NCBI GenBank assembly: GCA_963575745.1
Contig: CAUYUJ010020534.1
Span: forward strand, 71,184 to 135,183
Length of the DNA: 64,000 nt
Reading direction: 5' to 3'
Source of the DNA: Prorocentrum cordatum
Lineage: Eukaryota; Sar; Dinophyceae; Prorocentrales; Prorocentraceae
Part shown: in pieces, positions 1 to 10,599 of the stretch
Layout of the letters: each line of letters opens with the position of its first letter
Position numbering within the stretch: the stretch's first letter is position 1
Position numbers and translations under genes: made by a program
Notes under the pieces: generated by a model
What the model was told of the DNA's origin: nothing
The model's database searches: none
The model's input: only the letters and a program-made list of their open reading frames with translations

Positions 1-236
1 TGGAAGTGGTCTGTTGTGACGAGCTCCTCAAGGCACCCCCTGGGCCTCCAGAGCTCCAAATCCGGCGTTCGCCACCTCCAATATGCCCAAGATGCTTTCC
101 GAGACGGCTGATGAAAGGCACCAACACACCCAGATAACCTCAAAACTATTCAGCATAGCCACGGCCCAGAAGGCGACCATGCCGCCCCAATGAGGGCGCC
201 AAGCGGACGCCAGACGCTCCTGACGAGGGCGACGAC

Positions 237-480
237 AACGACGAAGACGATGGTGCTATGGCGAAGGTGGAGGTGATGACGGAAACGACGATGGTGATAG
301 TGCTGACGGTGGCAATCATGACGCTGACGATGATGGTGATGGTGGTGCTGAGTGCGGCGACAACGACGATGACGATCATGCTGACGTTCATGACGACGGT
401 GGGGATGATGACGAAGACAACGGTAATGGTGATGTAGATGATGGTGACGCTGGGGCAAAGATGGCGCCAGCGATGATGAA
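237..480 (+). repeat. GATGAC/GGTGATG minisatellite, Asp-rich in one frame
   Basis: Degenerate triplet-based repeat of GAT, GAC and GGT words; one plus frame reads as an almost pure Asp/Gly/Asn string. Its layout (GAT-type repeat followed by sequence rich in CGCGCGC and CATGC words) resembles the inverted satellite unit near 49600-49990, so it may be a very diverged relative. I see no sign that it is translated. Confidence 0.55.
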
Positions 481-1546
481 AACGATAGTTCTGATGAGGA
501 TGCAGAGAAAGTGCTCGCGCGTGTAGAAGTTCAGAAATCATGACACACATAGGCGGCGCAAAACCTCTTGAAGTTTCGTATGTGTGTTGGGCAGCTGTGT
601 GTGTTGAACTGCGCAGAACCAATCGTTTCTAATGATTTCGTGCGCGCACGATGCTATTTGAAAGACTTGGCGGGTGCGCGATGCGTGAAGAATGCTTTCG
701 CAAAACTGCGCGCGACCGCATGGCCTCATTCGACTGCATGGAAAAACGCGTGCTGTCTTCCGGTGGCTTCGGCGCGTGCGGGCGCGTAGCATTGTGGCAG
801 CGTTGTTATATAGAACTAGCATTGGCTCCATGTGGTTTGCAAGCTCTACATTCGAATGCGTCGAAAAGTTTCGAATTGTCGAATGGTTTTCGACGCAAAC
901 CACTGGTTCAGCAGTGCTTTTGGGCTGCTCGCCCGGCGGCGCGCGCGCGGCCCCCCTCATACTGTGTGCAAGGGGTTGGTACAAGACAGGTTTCTGTAAT
1001 CGACGCGTAGGCACCGCATGGTATTGGAGGAGGAGGAGGAGGAGGAGGAGTAGCGAATGCGAGACGGGGCGTCGACACCGGCCTGGCTGGGATGCTGTCA
1101 CGAACGCTCGAACGAACGCACGCCACGACAGCGAGACCTGCCCCCAACTGCGGGGGTGGGCGTGCTGCGCCGCAGCGCTCCGTGCGTCCCCTCGGCGGGA
1201 CCCTGTTGAAGCTGATGAGTGTCACCGTCCTCGAAGATGGCGTGCCGTTGGACGCGTGCGTTTCCAAATACTTGCGCAGTTCGACGCAGCACCACTCCCG
1301 TGGCCGGCGAGGTGGTTATCCCATTCGCTCTTCGGCCCGAGCCTGTACACCACGCCGCAGCGCGCAGCGTCCACCCCCCCTTCTGGACTGGACACAACGT
1401 TTGGTGCATGATTTCAGGCGCGGCTTCGCCACGACACGGATCAACATTCCGCCCTGTTTAGGCGCGCGTGGGTCTCGATTCCCGCTGTGGTTTACACGAC
1501 CCAATCCACCCATGACTTCCCATCATGGATGAGCGCTCGGTCATTG
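481..1546. other. No recognisable gene; GC-rich spacer
   Basis: Several overlapping frames are open on both strands, but none shows a domain, a consistent frame or a credible start. The stretch contains a short (GAG)n tract at about 1025-1052. The open frames follow from high GC and are left unannotated. Confidence 0.5.
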
Positions 1547-1700
1547 TGAAGGGGCCCTGGGACACACAAATAAATAAACACACATAACAGGATTCCCCAT
1601 ATTTTCATCAGGGTTTTTGTCTTCCCCCCCACTTCCCATATCTTCCCATATTTTCTGGGTTGTCGATGATGACTTGTGTCTGTGGTTTGTTCCTCCTGAC
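1547..1700 (-). mobile_element. Introner-like/SINE-like interspersed element, copy 1
   Basis: On the plus strand it runs from TGAAGGGGCCCTGGGACACA to CCTCCTGAC (154 bp). It is flanked by CATTG at 1542-1546 and CATTG at 1701-1705, a candidate 5-bp target duplication. The core has the family signature of ACTTCCCATA and CCATATTTTC words and a near-terminal ACTTGTGTCTGTG. Read on the minus strand the element begins GTCAGGAGG and ends CCCCTTCA. No coding capacity and no clear pol III A/B box. Recurs at 11782, 21071, 27971, 29488 and 63742. Confidence 0.8.
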
Positions 1701-1705
1701 CATTG

Positions 1706-2488
1706 TCATGGTAAGCATGAACCAGATGCGCGGAGGAGGGGACCGACGAAGGCCAGCCTCTGGATCGAGGCGGTCAAATTTTTCGGAATAAGCATCAACG
1801 CGGTGCAGTGTATCTGGCCCACTCTGTGCTGTGCCAGCGCATTGGATTCAACATGTGGTGCAAGCGATGCGGTGGAAGCCGCGGTGGGAGCACTGGGCAC
1901 GAAACCCTCAAATCAAGAATCCATGGTCTGGAAGCCGGTGGAACCCAAATCGTGGATCTGCCGCTGATGCCACCGCCGCTCTCACCAGGCAAGAACTTCT
2001 CCAGGGTCTGCAGCCTCCTGGGCACATTCCTCGACATTCCTCGACAAACGGCCCCACCGCTGGTGCAGTCTCTTTTGGATGACATGCGCGGTGGTAAGAT
2101 GGAGATATTGAGACCGTGAAATCCAATTGTCGAAACAACATCCTCCCCACCCTGCCGTAACTTGATGAGAACACTGAAGAGGCCGTGAGTGCAACTATCC
2201 AGCGGAATCACATGACCAACGCATCCCAACACGCGCAATGACGCGTGGACCCCTGATCATGCAATACATTATGACTCAGACTGGTGAGCTCGAGTGTCGG
2301 CGAAGGGGAATAAGGACATCTCTTCACTGGGCGCCAATGTGCTCGATATGTAAATTGCAGAGCTAGATCTTGAGAGGCGTCAGCACGCAATAAGGCAAAG
2401 GCTCGAACGATGTAGGTATGCGCGCGCGGGGGCGCACGTGTGGCTCGAGTAATGCGACTTGACAGGATAGGCGAGGTAAACACCTACA
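1706..2488. other. No recognisable gene
   Basis: Mixed-composition sequence with several short open frames on both strands. None carries a motif I recognise and none is longer than expected for this base composition. Confidence 0.45.
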
Positions 2489-2600
2489 TATGTTCATGTA
2501 TATGTTAACATGTATGCATGTATGCATGTATGTCTGTATGTCTGTATGCATGTATGTTTGTATGTTTGTATGTTTGTAGGTGTGTATGTATACACATAAT
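2489..2600 (+). repeat. ATGT/ATGC microsatellite
   Basis: Imperfect tandem ATGT, ATGC and CTGT tetranucleotides. Confidence 0.85.
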
Positions 2601-2726
2601 TATATACCAGAACCACGCGGGCGCTTCGCGCGCGCTCAGGTTCTAGCCGTGGCCACGGAATAGCTCCGAAGACGGTATGAGCAGGCACAGGTCCAAGTAT
2701 GTGGCGTTAGCCCAGAAATCCGACCT

Positions 2727-2800
2727 CCTCCCCGTCCTCCTCCTCCCCCTCCGCCTCCTCCTGCCTCTCCGCCCCCTCCTCCCCCTCCTCCCCCTCCCCC
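2727..2800 (+). repeat. CTCC/CCTCC polypyrimidine tract
   Basis: Pyrimidine-only run of CTCC and CCTCC words; the purine strand is GGAGG-rich. Confidence 0.8.
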
Positions 2801-2884
2801 GTTTCCCGCGAGACCAGCACATGGGGAAAAATCACCAGCATGGCCCGTGGGATCTGTTTGTCGTGCACCTGTGACATGCATCTT

Positions 2885-3470
2885 GGGAACCCTTCGGAGG
2901 CTTCTGGCGACGTCTTGGGGGCCTCCGGGGCACTTCTTGGAGTCTCCTAGGGGCTTTTTTGGGGCCCAAGGCTCGAAAGGTCCGTTCGGATTCCCTGTCT
3001 GGGGTCCTTCTTAGAGCCGTCTTGGGGCTATCTTTGACCGTCTTGGAGGCCTCTTGGGCTGCTTGGGTCCCTCTCGGACTGTCTTGGGGCCGTCTTGGGA
3101 GCCTCTTGGGCCGTCTTTGGGCGATCTCGGGAGCCTCTTCGGCTTTCTTGGAGCGTCGGGAAGGAGCAAAGGTGAGAACTACCAAACATCCTCCAAAACC
3201 CTCGAATCAAATTACCATTGTTAGCCTCTTGTGGCCCTCTTGAAAAAGCCTCCTGGAGGCCTGTTGGGGCGTGTTGGAAGCCTCTTGGGCCGTGTAGGGA
3301 CTATCTTGACTGTCTTGGACCGATCTTGTGGCGTCTCGGAGCCTTCATGGACATCTTGGGTGCTTCCTGGGGCCGTCTTGGAGGCCTCCTGGAGGTCTCC
3401 TGGGCCGTCTGGAGGCCCCTTGGAGGCGCCAGGGCGGGGGTTGTAGAAAAGGGGGCCCGATGGTTTTGAC
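2885..3470 (+). repeat. Degenerate minisatellite, GGCCGTCTTGGGGGCCTCTT type
   Basis: Short words of the form CTTGGGGGCC, GGCCGTCTTGG and GCCTCTTGGG recur every 12 to 30 bases. The same family appears in reverse complement at 18550-18890 and again in plus orientation at 59390-60590, so it is dispersed in both orientations. The long frames across it (Gly, Leu, Trp-rich or Arg, Pro-rich) are products of the repeat. Confidence 0.75.
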
Positions 3471-3496
3471 GTGGGCGGGGCCCCCGAGCTGGGGAC

Positions 3497-3570
3497 CTGG
3501 TATTCATCAATATTATATAGATATATATATGCACACACACACACACCTTTATACATATATATATATATAT

Positions 3571-3614
<44 letters not shown>

Positions 3615-3630
3615 AGAGAGAAAGAGAGAA
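3497..3630 (+). repeat. TA, CA and GA dinucleotide tracts
   Basis: Consecutive (TA)n, (CA)n, (TA)n and (GA)n microsatellites. Confidence 0.9.
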
Positions 3631-3934
3631 ACCTCGGAGCTCTTCCGTGCCAAGGGACATGCAGGCGCGAAACGCTACCGATCAAAGAACTTTTTCCGAC
3701 CTCAGCTTCGGCCTGAATACAGGGAACGAGCGAGCGGGCGACAGAGCTGAAAAGCGAAGGCGCACGGAGCTCGAGAGCGAATCCAATGCCTCAAGCCCCT
3801 ACCCACTCTCAAAAAGTGCCTTGGCCCTGGCCACAAAGAGGCGCGCTAGCGTCTGACAAAGCTGAACTGGATGAGTGCTCGCTCTAGCGATCCAAAATTA
3901 TCCTGGCGAAGGTCCCAATCATATGCAAGTGTGA

Positions 3935-6035
3935 ATATCTGCTTCGGTGAAGCTCCCTATGGGGCCACGATACGCTGCACTGGGCGGGGGGGAACGCTGT
4001 ACTGTGTGGGTGGTGTGTCGAATTGGGTTTCTTGGACGCACGCGGACGGTCCCACTGAGGGCTTCGGTGGAGCTCCCTATGGAGCCACGAAGCGCTCTAC
4101 TGAGTGAGTGAAAGTGCCAAATTGGGTTTCCGGGACGCATGCGGACGGTCCCACTGTGGGCTTCGGTGGAGCCCCCTATGGGGCCACGAAGCGCTGCACT
4201 GCGCGGGTGACAATGCCAACTTACATTTCCCTGACGCATACGGACGGTGGCACTGGGGCCGTGGGTGGAGCCCCCTTATGGGGCCACGAAACGCTTCACT
4301 GGATGGGTGAAAATGCAAAATTGGGCTTCCAGGGCGCATGCGGACGGGAGCACTGGGGCCTTCGGTGGGGCTCCCTATGGAGCCACGAAGCGCTGTACTG
4401 GGCGTGCGGGACGCATGCGGACGGTAGCGCTGGGACCTTCGGTGGGGTTCCCTATGGGGCCACGAAGCGCTGTACTTGGCGTGCGGGACGCATGCGGACG
4501 GTAGCAGTGGCACCTTCGGTGGGGTTACCTACGGGGCCACGAAGCGCTGTACTGGATGGGTGAAGCGCAGGGAAGAGGAGGAGGAGGAGGAGGAGGAGGA
4601 GGAGGAGGAGGAGGAGGAGGAGGAGGAGGAGGAGGAGGAGGAGGAGGAGGAGGATGAGGAGGGCCACGTAACGCTGTACTGGGTGTGCGGGACGCACGCG
4701 GACGGTAGCACTGGGACCTTCGGTGGAGATCCCTGGGGGGCCACGACAAGCTGTACTGGGTGTGCGGGACGCATGCGGACGGTAGCGCTCGGACCTTCGG
4801 TGGGTCTCCCTATGGCGCCACGAAGCGCTGTACTGGGTGGGTGAAACGCAGAGAGGGGGGAAAGGAGGGCCACGAGACGCTGTACTGGGTGCGCGGGACG
4901 CATGCGGACGGTAGCACTGGGACCTTCGGTCGAGCTCCCTATGGGGCCACGAAGCGCTGTACTCGGCGTGCGGGACGCACGCGGACGGTAACACTGGGAC
5001 CTTCGGTTGGGCTTCCTATGGGGCCACGAAGCGCTGTACTGGGTGGGTGAAACGCAGGGAGGAGGGGGAGGAGGGCCACGAAACGCTGTACTGGGTGTGC
5101 GGGACGCATGCGGACGGCCGCGCTGGGACATTCGGTGGGGCTCCCTATGGGGCCACGAAGCGCTGTACTGGGCGTGCGGGACGCATGCGGACGGTAGCAC
5201 TGGGACCTTCGGTGGGTCCCCCTGTGGGGCCACGAAACGCTGTACTGGAAAGGGCGAAGCGCAGGGTGGAGGGGAAGGAGGGCCACGAAACGCTGCACTG
5301 GGCGTGCGGGACGCATGCGGACGGTAGCAGTGGGACCTTCGGTGGAACTCCCCATGGGGCCACGAAAACGTTGTCCTGGGTGTGCGGGACGCATGCGGAC
5401 GGCAGCACTGGGACCTTCGGTTGGGCTTCCTGTGGGGCCACGAAGCGCTGCACTGGGTGGGTGAAGCGCAGGGAGGAGGAGGAGGGCCACGAAACGCTGT
5501 ACTGGGTGTGCGGGACGCATGCGGACGGTAGCACTGGGACCTGCGGTGGAGCTTCCTATGGGGCCGCAAAGCACTGTACTGGGTGTGCGGGACGCATGCG
5601 GACGGCAGCGCTGGGACCTTCGGTGCGTCTCCCTATGGGGCCACGAGGCGCTGTAATGGGTGGGTGAAACGCAGGGAGGAGGGGTAGGAGGGCCACAAGA
5701 CGCTGTACTGGGCGTGCGGGACGCATGCGCACGGTAGCATTGGGACCTTCGGTGGAGCTTCCTATGGGGCCACGGAGCGCTGTCCTGGGTGTGCGGGACG
5801 CATGCGGACGGTAGCACTGGGACCTTCGGTGGGGCTCCCTATGGGGCCACGGAACGCGGTACTGGGTGTGCGGGACGCATGCGGACGGCAGCGCTGGGAC
5901 CTTCGGTGGGTCTCCCTATGGGGCCACGAGGCGCTGTAATGGGTGGGTGAAACGCAGGGAGGAGGGGAAGGAGGGCCACGAGACGCTGTACTGGGTGTGC
6001 GGGACGCATGCGGACGGTAGAGAGGAGGAGGTGGG
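3935..6035 (+). repeat. ~75-bp satellite array
   Basis: Tandem array of roughly 28 units, each with the words GGGACGCATGCGGACGGTAG, CACTGGGACCTTCGGTGG, GCTCCCTATGGGGCCACGAA and GCGCTGTACTGGG. Two unit classes alternate: a short unit of about 75 bp and a long one extended by a GAGGAGG-rich insert followed by GGGCCACGAAACGCTG. One insert has grown into a (GAG)n run at about 4571-4655. Units at the left edge (3935-4300) are the most diverged, as expected for an array edge. Both strands are open in some frames because the unit length is divisible by three; this is not evidence of coding. Confidence 0.9.
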
Positions 6036-6089
6036 AGGAGGAGGAAGAGGAGGGGAACGCGGGGACCGTCTCTTCAAAACGAAGACCCA

Positions 6090-6716
6090 ACACCACAATA
6101 TGTTTGGGAACAACACCTTTGGGGTCCTTTTGGGGTCCTTGCCGTGCAATATGATATGTTTTTTGCCTGTGGCGCTGCATCGACCCTGGACACGTCTGAG
6201 CAGGCGGCCAGTTGAAAAAGGATGAAGGTTGTTGCTTTGCGCCAAGGAACACCATGCTGACATAAATCAGCATGCGCCCACTCTGCGCTCGAAGGTTCGG
6301 CGATCGAACGCAACTCTGGGACGCGCCACAAACGCGAAGAGGAAGGGTTCTCGCGCGGGAAAAGGTATTCCTGCTAGCAGCGCGGATTCCAACCGATTCA
6401 GAACATTATGTAACAAAAGGTTAGCCTCACCAAGCTTGCGATGGTCACTTTTGCTCAGGCCAGGCAATCCCCGCGCGCTGTCATCATCCGTCAGCGGCGG
6501 CGGGCTCAGTCCGTCATGCTTGCGAGCGCGTGGCCAGGTCTTGCAGTCTAGGCCGACGTGGACACCAGCGACGCCCCTGTCTAAAGTCATGCGCTCCAGG
6601 CGGGCAACGGCACTGGGGCCGCGCAGATCGGCCGCGTCGCCATCCTGGACGCCCCAGCCCTGCGAAGCCCACCCAACGGCTGCGACGGCGCTGGCCGGGC
6701 GGGCTGAGCCACGCAT
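6090..6716 (-). pseudogene. Methyltransferase-like domain downstream of the recombinase
   Basis: Reads VHVGLDCKTWPRARKHDG, resembling the G-x-P-C loop of cytosine-C5 methyltransferases with P changed to D, then PPPLTDDDSARGLPGLSKSD, then IPFPAREP where an E-N-P/V motif is expected, and in a second frame DLCQHGVPWRKATTF. I recognise these as the conserved boxes of a methyltransferase-like domain carried by dinoflagellate retroelement proteins. Capture of cytosine methyltransferases by retrotransposons has been reported in dinoflagellates. The position after, not before, the recombinase is noted in the findings. Confidence 0.55.
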
Positions 6717-6720
6717 GTGC

Positions 6721-7610
6721 TCAGGGAAGGGCCTGGCTGTCGAAGCTTGCTGGTCCCCGCGCTCGAAGATACGCGGCGGGGGCCCAAGCCTTCGCCGTGG
6801 CCCCCGGGGTTCGGTGCGCCGCCTGGGGCCCGCAAGGGGCCGCGCAGGGTGTGGGCTGCCAGCTGAGGGCGAGCGTGAGGGCCCTCTCGAGCTTGTCGGG
6901 ATCCGCGTCGACCACGAGGCGGGCGTTCGCGTTCTGCTGCGCGAAGGCGTGAGCCTCGTGGCGCTTCATGCTGCAATCTGAAGCCCAGCGCCCTCTGTCC
7001 TCGATCTCGGCGAGAGACCAGTGGCGGCGCAGCCTGTCATGGGGCGGCCCGCCATACCTGAGCTGGCAGGGGACGTAGTGATGCCCGATGCGAGTCAGCA
7101 GCAGCGCGGGCCTCCACGGGCGCCCCAACTGCTGCGCGCTCGCGCGGTGCAGCGGCGAACTCGGGCTTCCTGCGAGGCACCTCGCGACCGGTGGGCCGAG
7201 CCGCGGGGCCTCCACCGAGTCGAGCATAATGCTTTCGTCGGCCAGACCCACCCTGCAGCTCTCGCCCCTGACCGAAGGGCGCAGGTCGAAGCCCTTGTGC
7301 CTGCGCGAGCCGCTCGGGAGGAGGACGTCCAGTTCTCTGAGGCCGAGGGCCTCGCTTGGCCTGAGGTAGGCCCGGAACATCACCACTATCATGATCCACC
7401 TTCGGGGGGCCGAGGTCGCTGGCGATGGCGTTGGCGGTCAGCGCCGTGACCTGCCATGGCATCGGTGGCCTAGCCTCGCCAGGGTCGAGCATCTCCCAGC
7501 CCTGTATGTAGCGCCCCCGCAGACTGCGGCGAGATATGCCCAATGAACCCATCCACCCCCCCAGTAACTCTCGGGCGCCGTCCAAGCCGCAGCGCCGCCT
7601 GCCGCGGGCG
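6721..7610 (-). pseudogene. Tyrosine recombinase (integrase) domain, catalytic Tyr lost
   Basis: Starts with the leader RGRYIQGWEMLDPGEARPPM and, after a frame change near 7420, reads IVVMFRAYLRPSEALGLREL. The Arg in YLRPSE matches catalytic Arg I. QLRYGGPPHDRL follows, where the family has an H-x-x-R-H box; Tyr replaces the second His. The C-terminal box RGRWASDCSMKRHEAHAF has His (CAC, about 6958-6960) exactly where the nucleophilic Tyr (R-Y-E) is expected. One C-to-T change separates the two codons. Such a protein would be unable to recombine DNA. Confidence 0.65.
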
Positions 7611-8406
7611 CTCTGCGCGCTCCGGGCGTGAACAGACCACGCCACTGGCGCCGTCGACGAAGCGACCGAGGCCAGTGAAAGTGTTGGCCGCCTCCACCAC
7701 TTCATGGGCGCGAGCTCTGCGTCGTCTCCACTCGGCGTACATCGCGTTTAGCTGTTGATTGCAGCGGCCGGGGTCCGCCCCGATGACGGTGATGTTATCG
7801 CAGTGCGGGGGGGTGCATGGCTCGCCGCCGCCCTGCGGAGGGGCGGGGCCATGGTCGGTCAGAACCCTGGAGACCCCGAGGCCCGACGCCAGGCAACAGA
7901 TGCGCGCGCAGGCGCGTTGTCCCAACCAGAAAGCCCAGGACCGGCCCATGGGCGCGATGCGGGGGAAGGGCCAGACCCACCCCGCTGAAGGGGCCATCAG
8001 GCGCGTCAACCTCCCCCCCCCCCCATTGCGACAACGCCGCCTGGGAGACGGGCGGGCGGCCGCGAGAAGTGCGCGCCGATCTCAGGCGGGGGGCCGCGCG
8101 CGTAGAAGTGGGTCCTGATATCGGCCTGGACGCAATAGAGCTCGGTAGCGCAAGCTCCCGCGTCGTCTCGATCGCCAGGTAGCTGCAAGCCGCAGGCGTC
8201 CTCATCGAAAGGGGCGGGGGAGCGCGGAACCCTCTGTTCGGGGCCCTCGCGCCCCAGACGAGCCCCTGGGCACCGCTCTTCGTCGCGACGAAGAAAGGCG
8301 CCACCGAACCCTTCGGGCGGAAAGTGAACCCCAGCATATTGGCCTGCACCAGGTCAGAGATGAAAAGGCGGTAGGCGTCGCAGCCCGTCTTCAAAACTGC
8401 ATCCAT
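7540..8406 (-). pseudogene. Reverse transcriptase domain, frameshifted
   Basis: Finger region: YRLFISDLVQANMLGFTFR and PFFVATKSGAQGLVWGARAP in the frame opening at 8406. Motif A: YCVQADIRTHFY, in a second frame near 8130. Motif B: APMGRSWAFWLGQ, and motif C: HCDNITVIG at about 7785-7807, in a third frame. HCDN stands where most RTs have YxDD, so the second catalytic Asp is Asn; I recall a Y-C-D-N form in this family, so this need not be decay. After VTGGVDGFIGHIS the sequence passes almost directly into the recombinase region, so the RNase H-like portion expected downstream appears to be missing. Confidence 0.65.
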
Positions 8407-9122
8407 TTACGGGGTGACGGGCGGCTCGGAGTCAAGGGCCCTTGACCACTCGCCGGGCGTCTTCGCCGTCCTTCTCTCGTAGCCCAGCACGAAATCTCTC
8501 CCGATTGTATCGAGCACAGACTCGACCGCAGGAGCGGTCGCATCCACTTCTGGAATGCCTACTCGAGATCTGACGTGCTTCACCACGGGGCTCGGTGCCT
8601 CGTCACCGGCGCATGACAGGCTGGAAACCAGAAGCTCCTTAGCGGCTTCACGGCGATAGAATGAACTCGAAATGGTCGGCACACTCCTAACCTGATGCAA
8701 AACTGTGGCAGCCGCGAGACGCCGGGCCGCCGTGGTCTGACCTCGCTGCTCACATGGCGCGTGGAGCGAGCTCAGCCCTAAAATCGCTTCATTGGCGAGT
8801 TGCTCCGGATGCCGTCTGCGAGCCAGCCTCTTCCTCGTAGAACTAGAAACTGGCCCCTCTGTGGGCGGCGTCGACTGAATGAACGGCAACGGGAACAGAT
8901 CGCGCTGGCGATTGATCGCTGCCTGGAGCGGAGGAAAGCTCTCAACCTCGGTCCTCGTGCGTCTTGCGAAGCGTCCGTCACTGGCCTGATGGCAGCCGCG
9001 GGTCGGCCGGCTCCCGCCCATGCCTCCTTGAACACCGCCGCCGCGTCGCGCAGGTTGGCGGCCGCGTGCTTCTGCATGGCGGGTGCGACCGCCGCGCCTC
9101 CACGGTGAGCAGTCCACCCCAT

Positions 9123-10539
9123 CTACTCGTCGGCCGCTGAGTAGACTGGAGCCGACGGCGACGCTGCTCGGGCGTTCTCGATCACCTGCAAGCAGCGGCA
9201 CACCAATTCAGCACTCTGGAGTGCGGGCACATAGGGCTGGTCCACGCTGATCATCGCGTCGAGCACGCGGCAGAGGACCTCATGCTCGTGGATCGAGCGG
9301 TCACCCTCGGGGATGCGGCCTGCCTTCAGCCAATTGGCGTGGTGCGTGACTGGCGTGAAGCCCGCATCCCGCCACGACCTGAGAACCCAGAGACACGAGG
9401 GCGGCCGGTCCAGCATCAACCCCCCGTCAGGCTCCTCAGCCACCTGGAGGTCCACCGCCGCAGTGAAGGGGCGACGCCGAGTACTGGCTGAACTTCACAG
9501 GGAGGACTCGCAGGTCGTCGATGACGAAGGCGTCGACCTCAGCCGCGGGCGCCAGGCAAGCAGTGACCGAACCGCCAGGCGCGGGGACCAACGCGGTTGT
9601 CCCCCTGGATGACGGCATTCGGCGGCAGCGGGTCGGGCAGCCTGTCTCCTCGGCGCAAACCTCGGAAGTCCTCCGTGGCCAACCAGATGGCAGGCGCCAC
9701 AGTGGCCGCAGGAGCAGGGGGCACCAGCGCAAGCGACCACTCCTGCCTTTCCTCCGTGCCTGACCGCGGGGGCAGCAACGGCCCCTGCCGCGGCGGCGGC
9801 GGCGCCAGCAGCCGCTGCCGCTAGGGGCGCGGGATCACCGCCGACCATCAAGGCACCGTCCCGCTTAAGCTGTTCCAACTCCGCCTCGGTGGGCAGCTGC
9901 CTGGAACGGTACAACTCGAGCGGGTTGATTCCTGGCGGCGTCGCCCCCTGTGTTCCTGACCGGCGCGCCTCCGTCACGTCATCACAGGTGGCGTCCTCCG
10001 AGTAATGGCCCCCGTCCGCTGTCAGCGTCGCCGCTAGCCCTGGAACCGCCTGGCTGACCCCTGTGACCAATCTCTCGTGAAACAGAGGCGGACCAGGGAA
10101 ATCGCACCGAATCAGAATGTACTCACCTGGCCGCGCCAATCCTCAGGCGGAGCAGCGCGACCTGCTGCCGAGCCCAGTCCTCGATCGGGCTGCTGCGCGG
10201 GACGTGGCGACCGCGATGAAACACCCAGCTGGTAGTGACCGTGCCAGCCACCACGCCGAGCCCCCAGCAGATCACCCCCGACTCGACGGCGAGCCCCTTA
10301 TCTGAGAGGCCCGTGTGCCCCTCCAGCGGAGGGCAGGTCAGGTTGACCAGCGGCGCCGCGCACACGGGCACCGGGCAGGAGGCCACAGGGCAGGAGCAGT
10401 TCGGGCGGGCAAGCCAGCGACACTGGCGGGCAAGCAAGCGCCGCCGAGAGAGCACCACCCGCCTCAGCGCCGCCAGCTCCAGCCCCCGTATGGCGGCTGA
10501 CTGCAGCGACGGGAAGGACGGGAGGGCAGGAAGCCCCAT
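9123..10539 (-). pseudogene. N-terminal part of the RT-YR element
   Basis: From ATG at 10539-10537 the frame reads a Cys/Pro-rich segment (NCSCPVASCPVPVC) and a hydrophobic stretch (VICWGLGVVAGTVTTSW) that could span a membrane. After a frame change near 10130 it continues with PLFHERLVTGV and ATLTADGGHYSED, then (new frame from about 9540) VDAFVIDDLRVLPV, then WLKAGRIPEGDRSIHEHEVL and YSAADE followed by a TAG stop and MGWTAHRGG in the same frame. I recognise this series as the N-terminal region of a large dinoflagellate protein family; its function is not known to me. Confidence 0.6.
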
Positions 10540-10567
10540 CGAATGAGAAACCCTCCTGCCGAAAGAA

Positions 10568-10590
10568 CTTGAGCCAAGGGGGGCCAGCGG
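10568..10590 (-). other. Possible degraded spliced-leader relic
   Basis: The minus strand reads CCGCTGGCCC then CCCTTGGCTCAAG. The last ten bases (TTGGCTCAAG) match the DinoSL 3' end exactly and the CCG and GCC words also line up. It lies 29 bases upstream of the first ATG of the RT-YR pseudogene, the place expected if that element re-entered the genome from trans-spliced mRNA. The match is partial, so chance is not excluded. Confidence 0.4.
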
Positions 10591-10599
10591 CACTGCCCC

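Larger units (their letters stand above)
6090..10590 (-). pseudogene. Decayed RT-tyrosine recombinase-MTase-like retroelement (DIRS-like)
   Basis: A single minus-strand coding relic of about 4.5 kb. In order it shows an N-terminal region with a Cys/Pro-rich stretch and a hydrophobic segment, a dinoflagellate-type central region, reverse transcriptase motifs, a tyrosine recombinase and a methyltransferase-like segment. It is broken by in-frame stops (TAG at 9123-9125, TAA at 8407-8409) and by at least five frame changes (near 10130, 9540, 8180, 8000 and 7420). The combination of RT and tyrosine recombinase on one strand is that of DIRS-type retrotransposons. Recognition rests on motif memory, not a database search. 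Confidence 0.7.

Noticed and set aside
4529-5817. His/Pro/Arg-rich frames of 292 to 346 codons (minus strand)
   Set aside because: Periodic translation of the ~75-bp satellite, whose unit is a multiple of three.
3935-6035. Regularly spaced repeat resembling a CRISPR array
   Set aside because: Units are contiguous ~75-bp satellite copies with no unique spacers, and the genome is eukaryotic.
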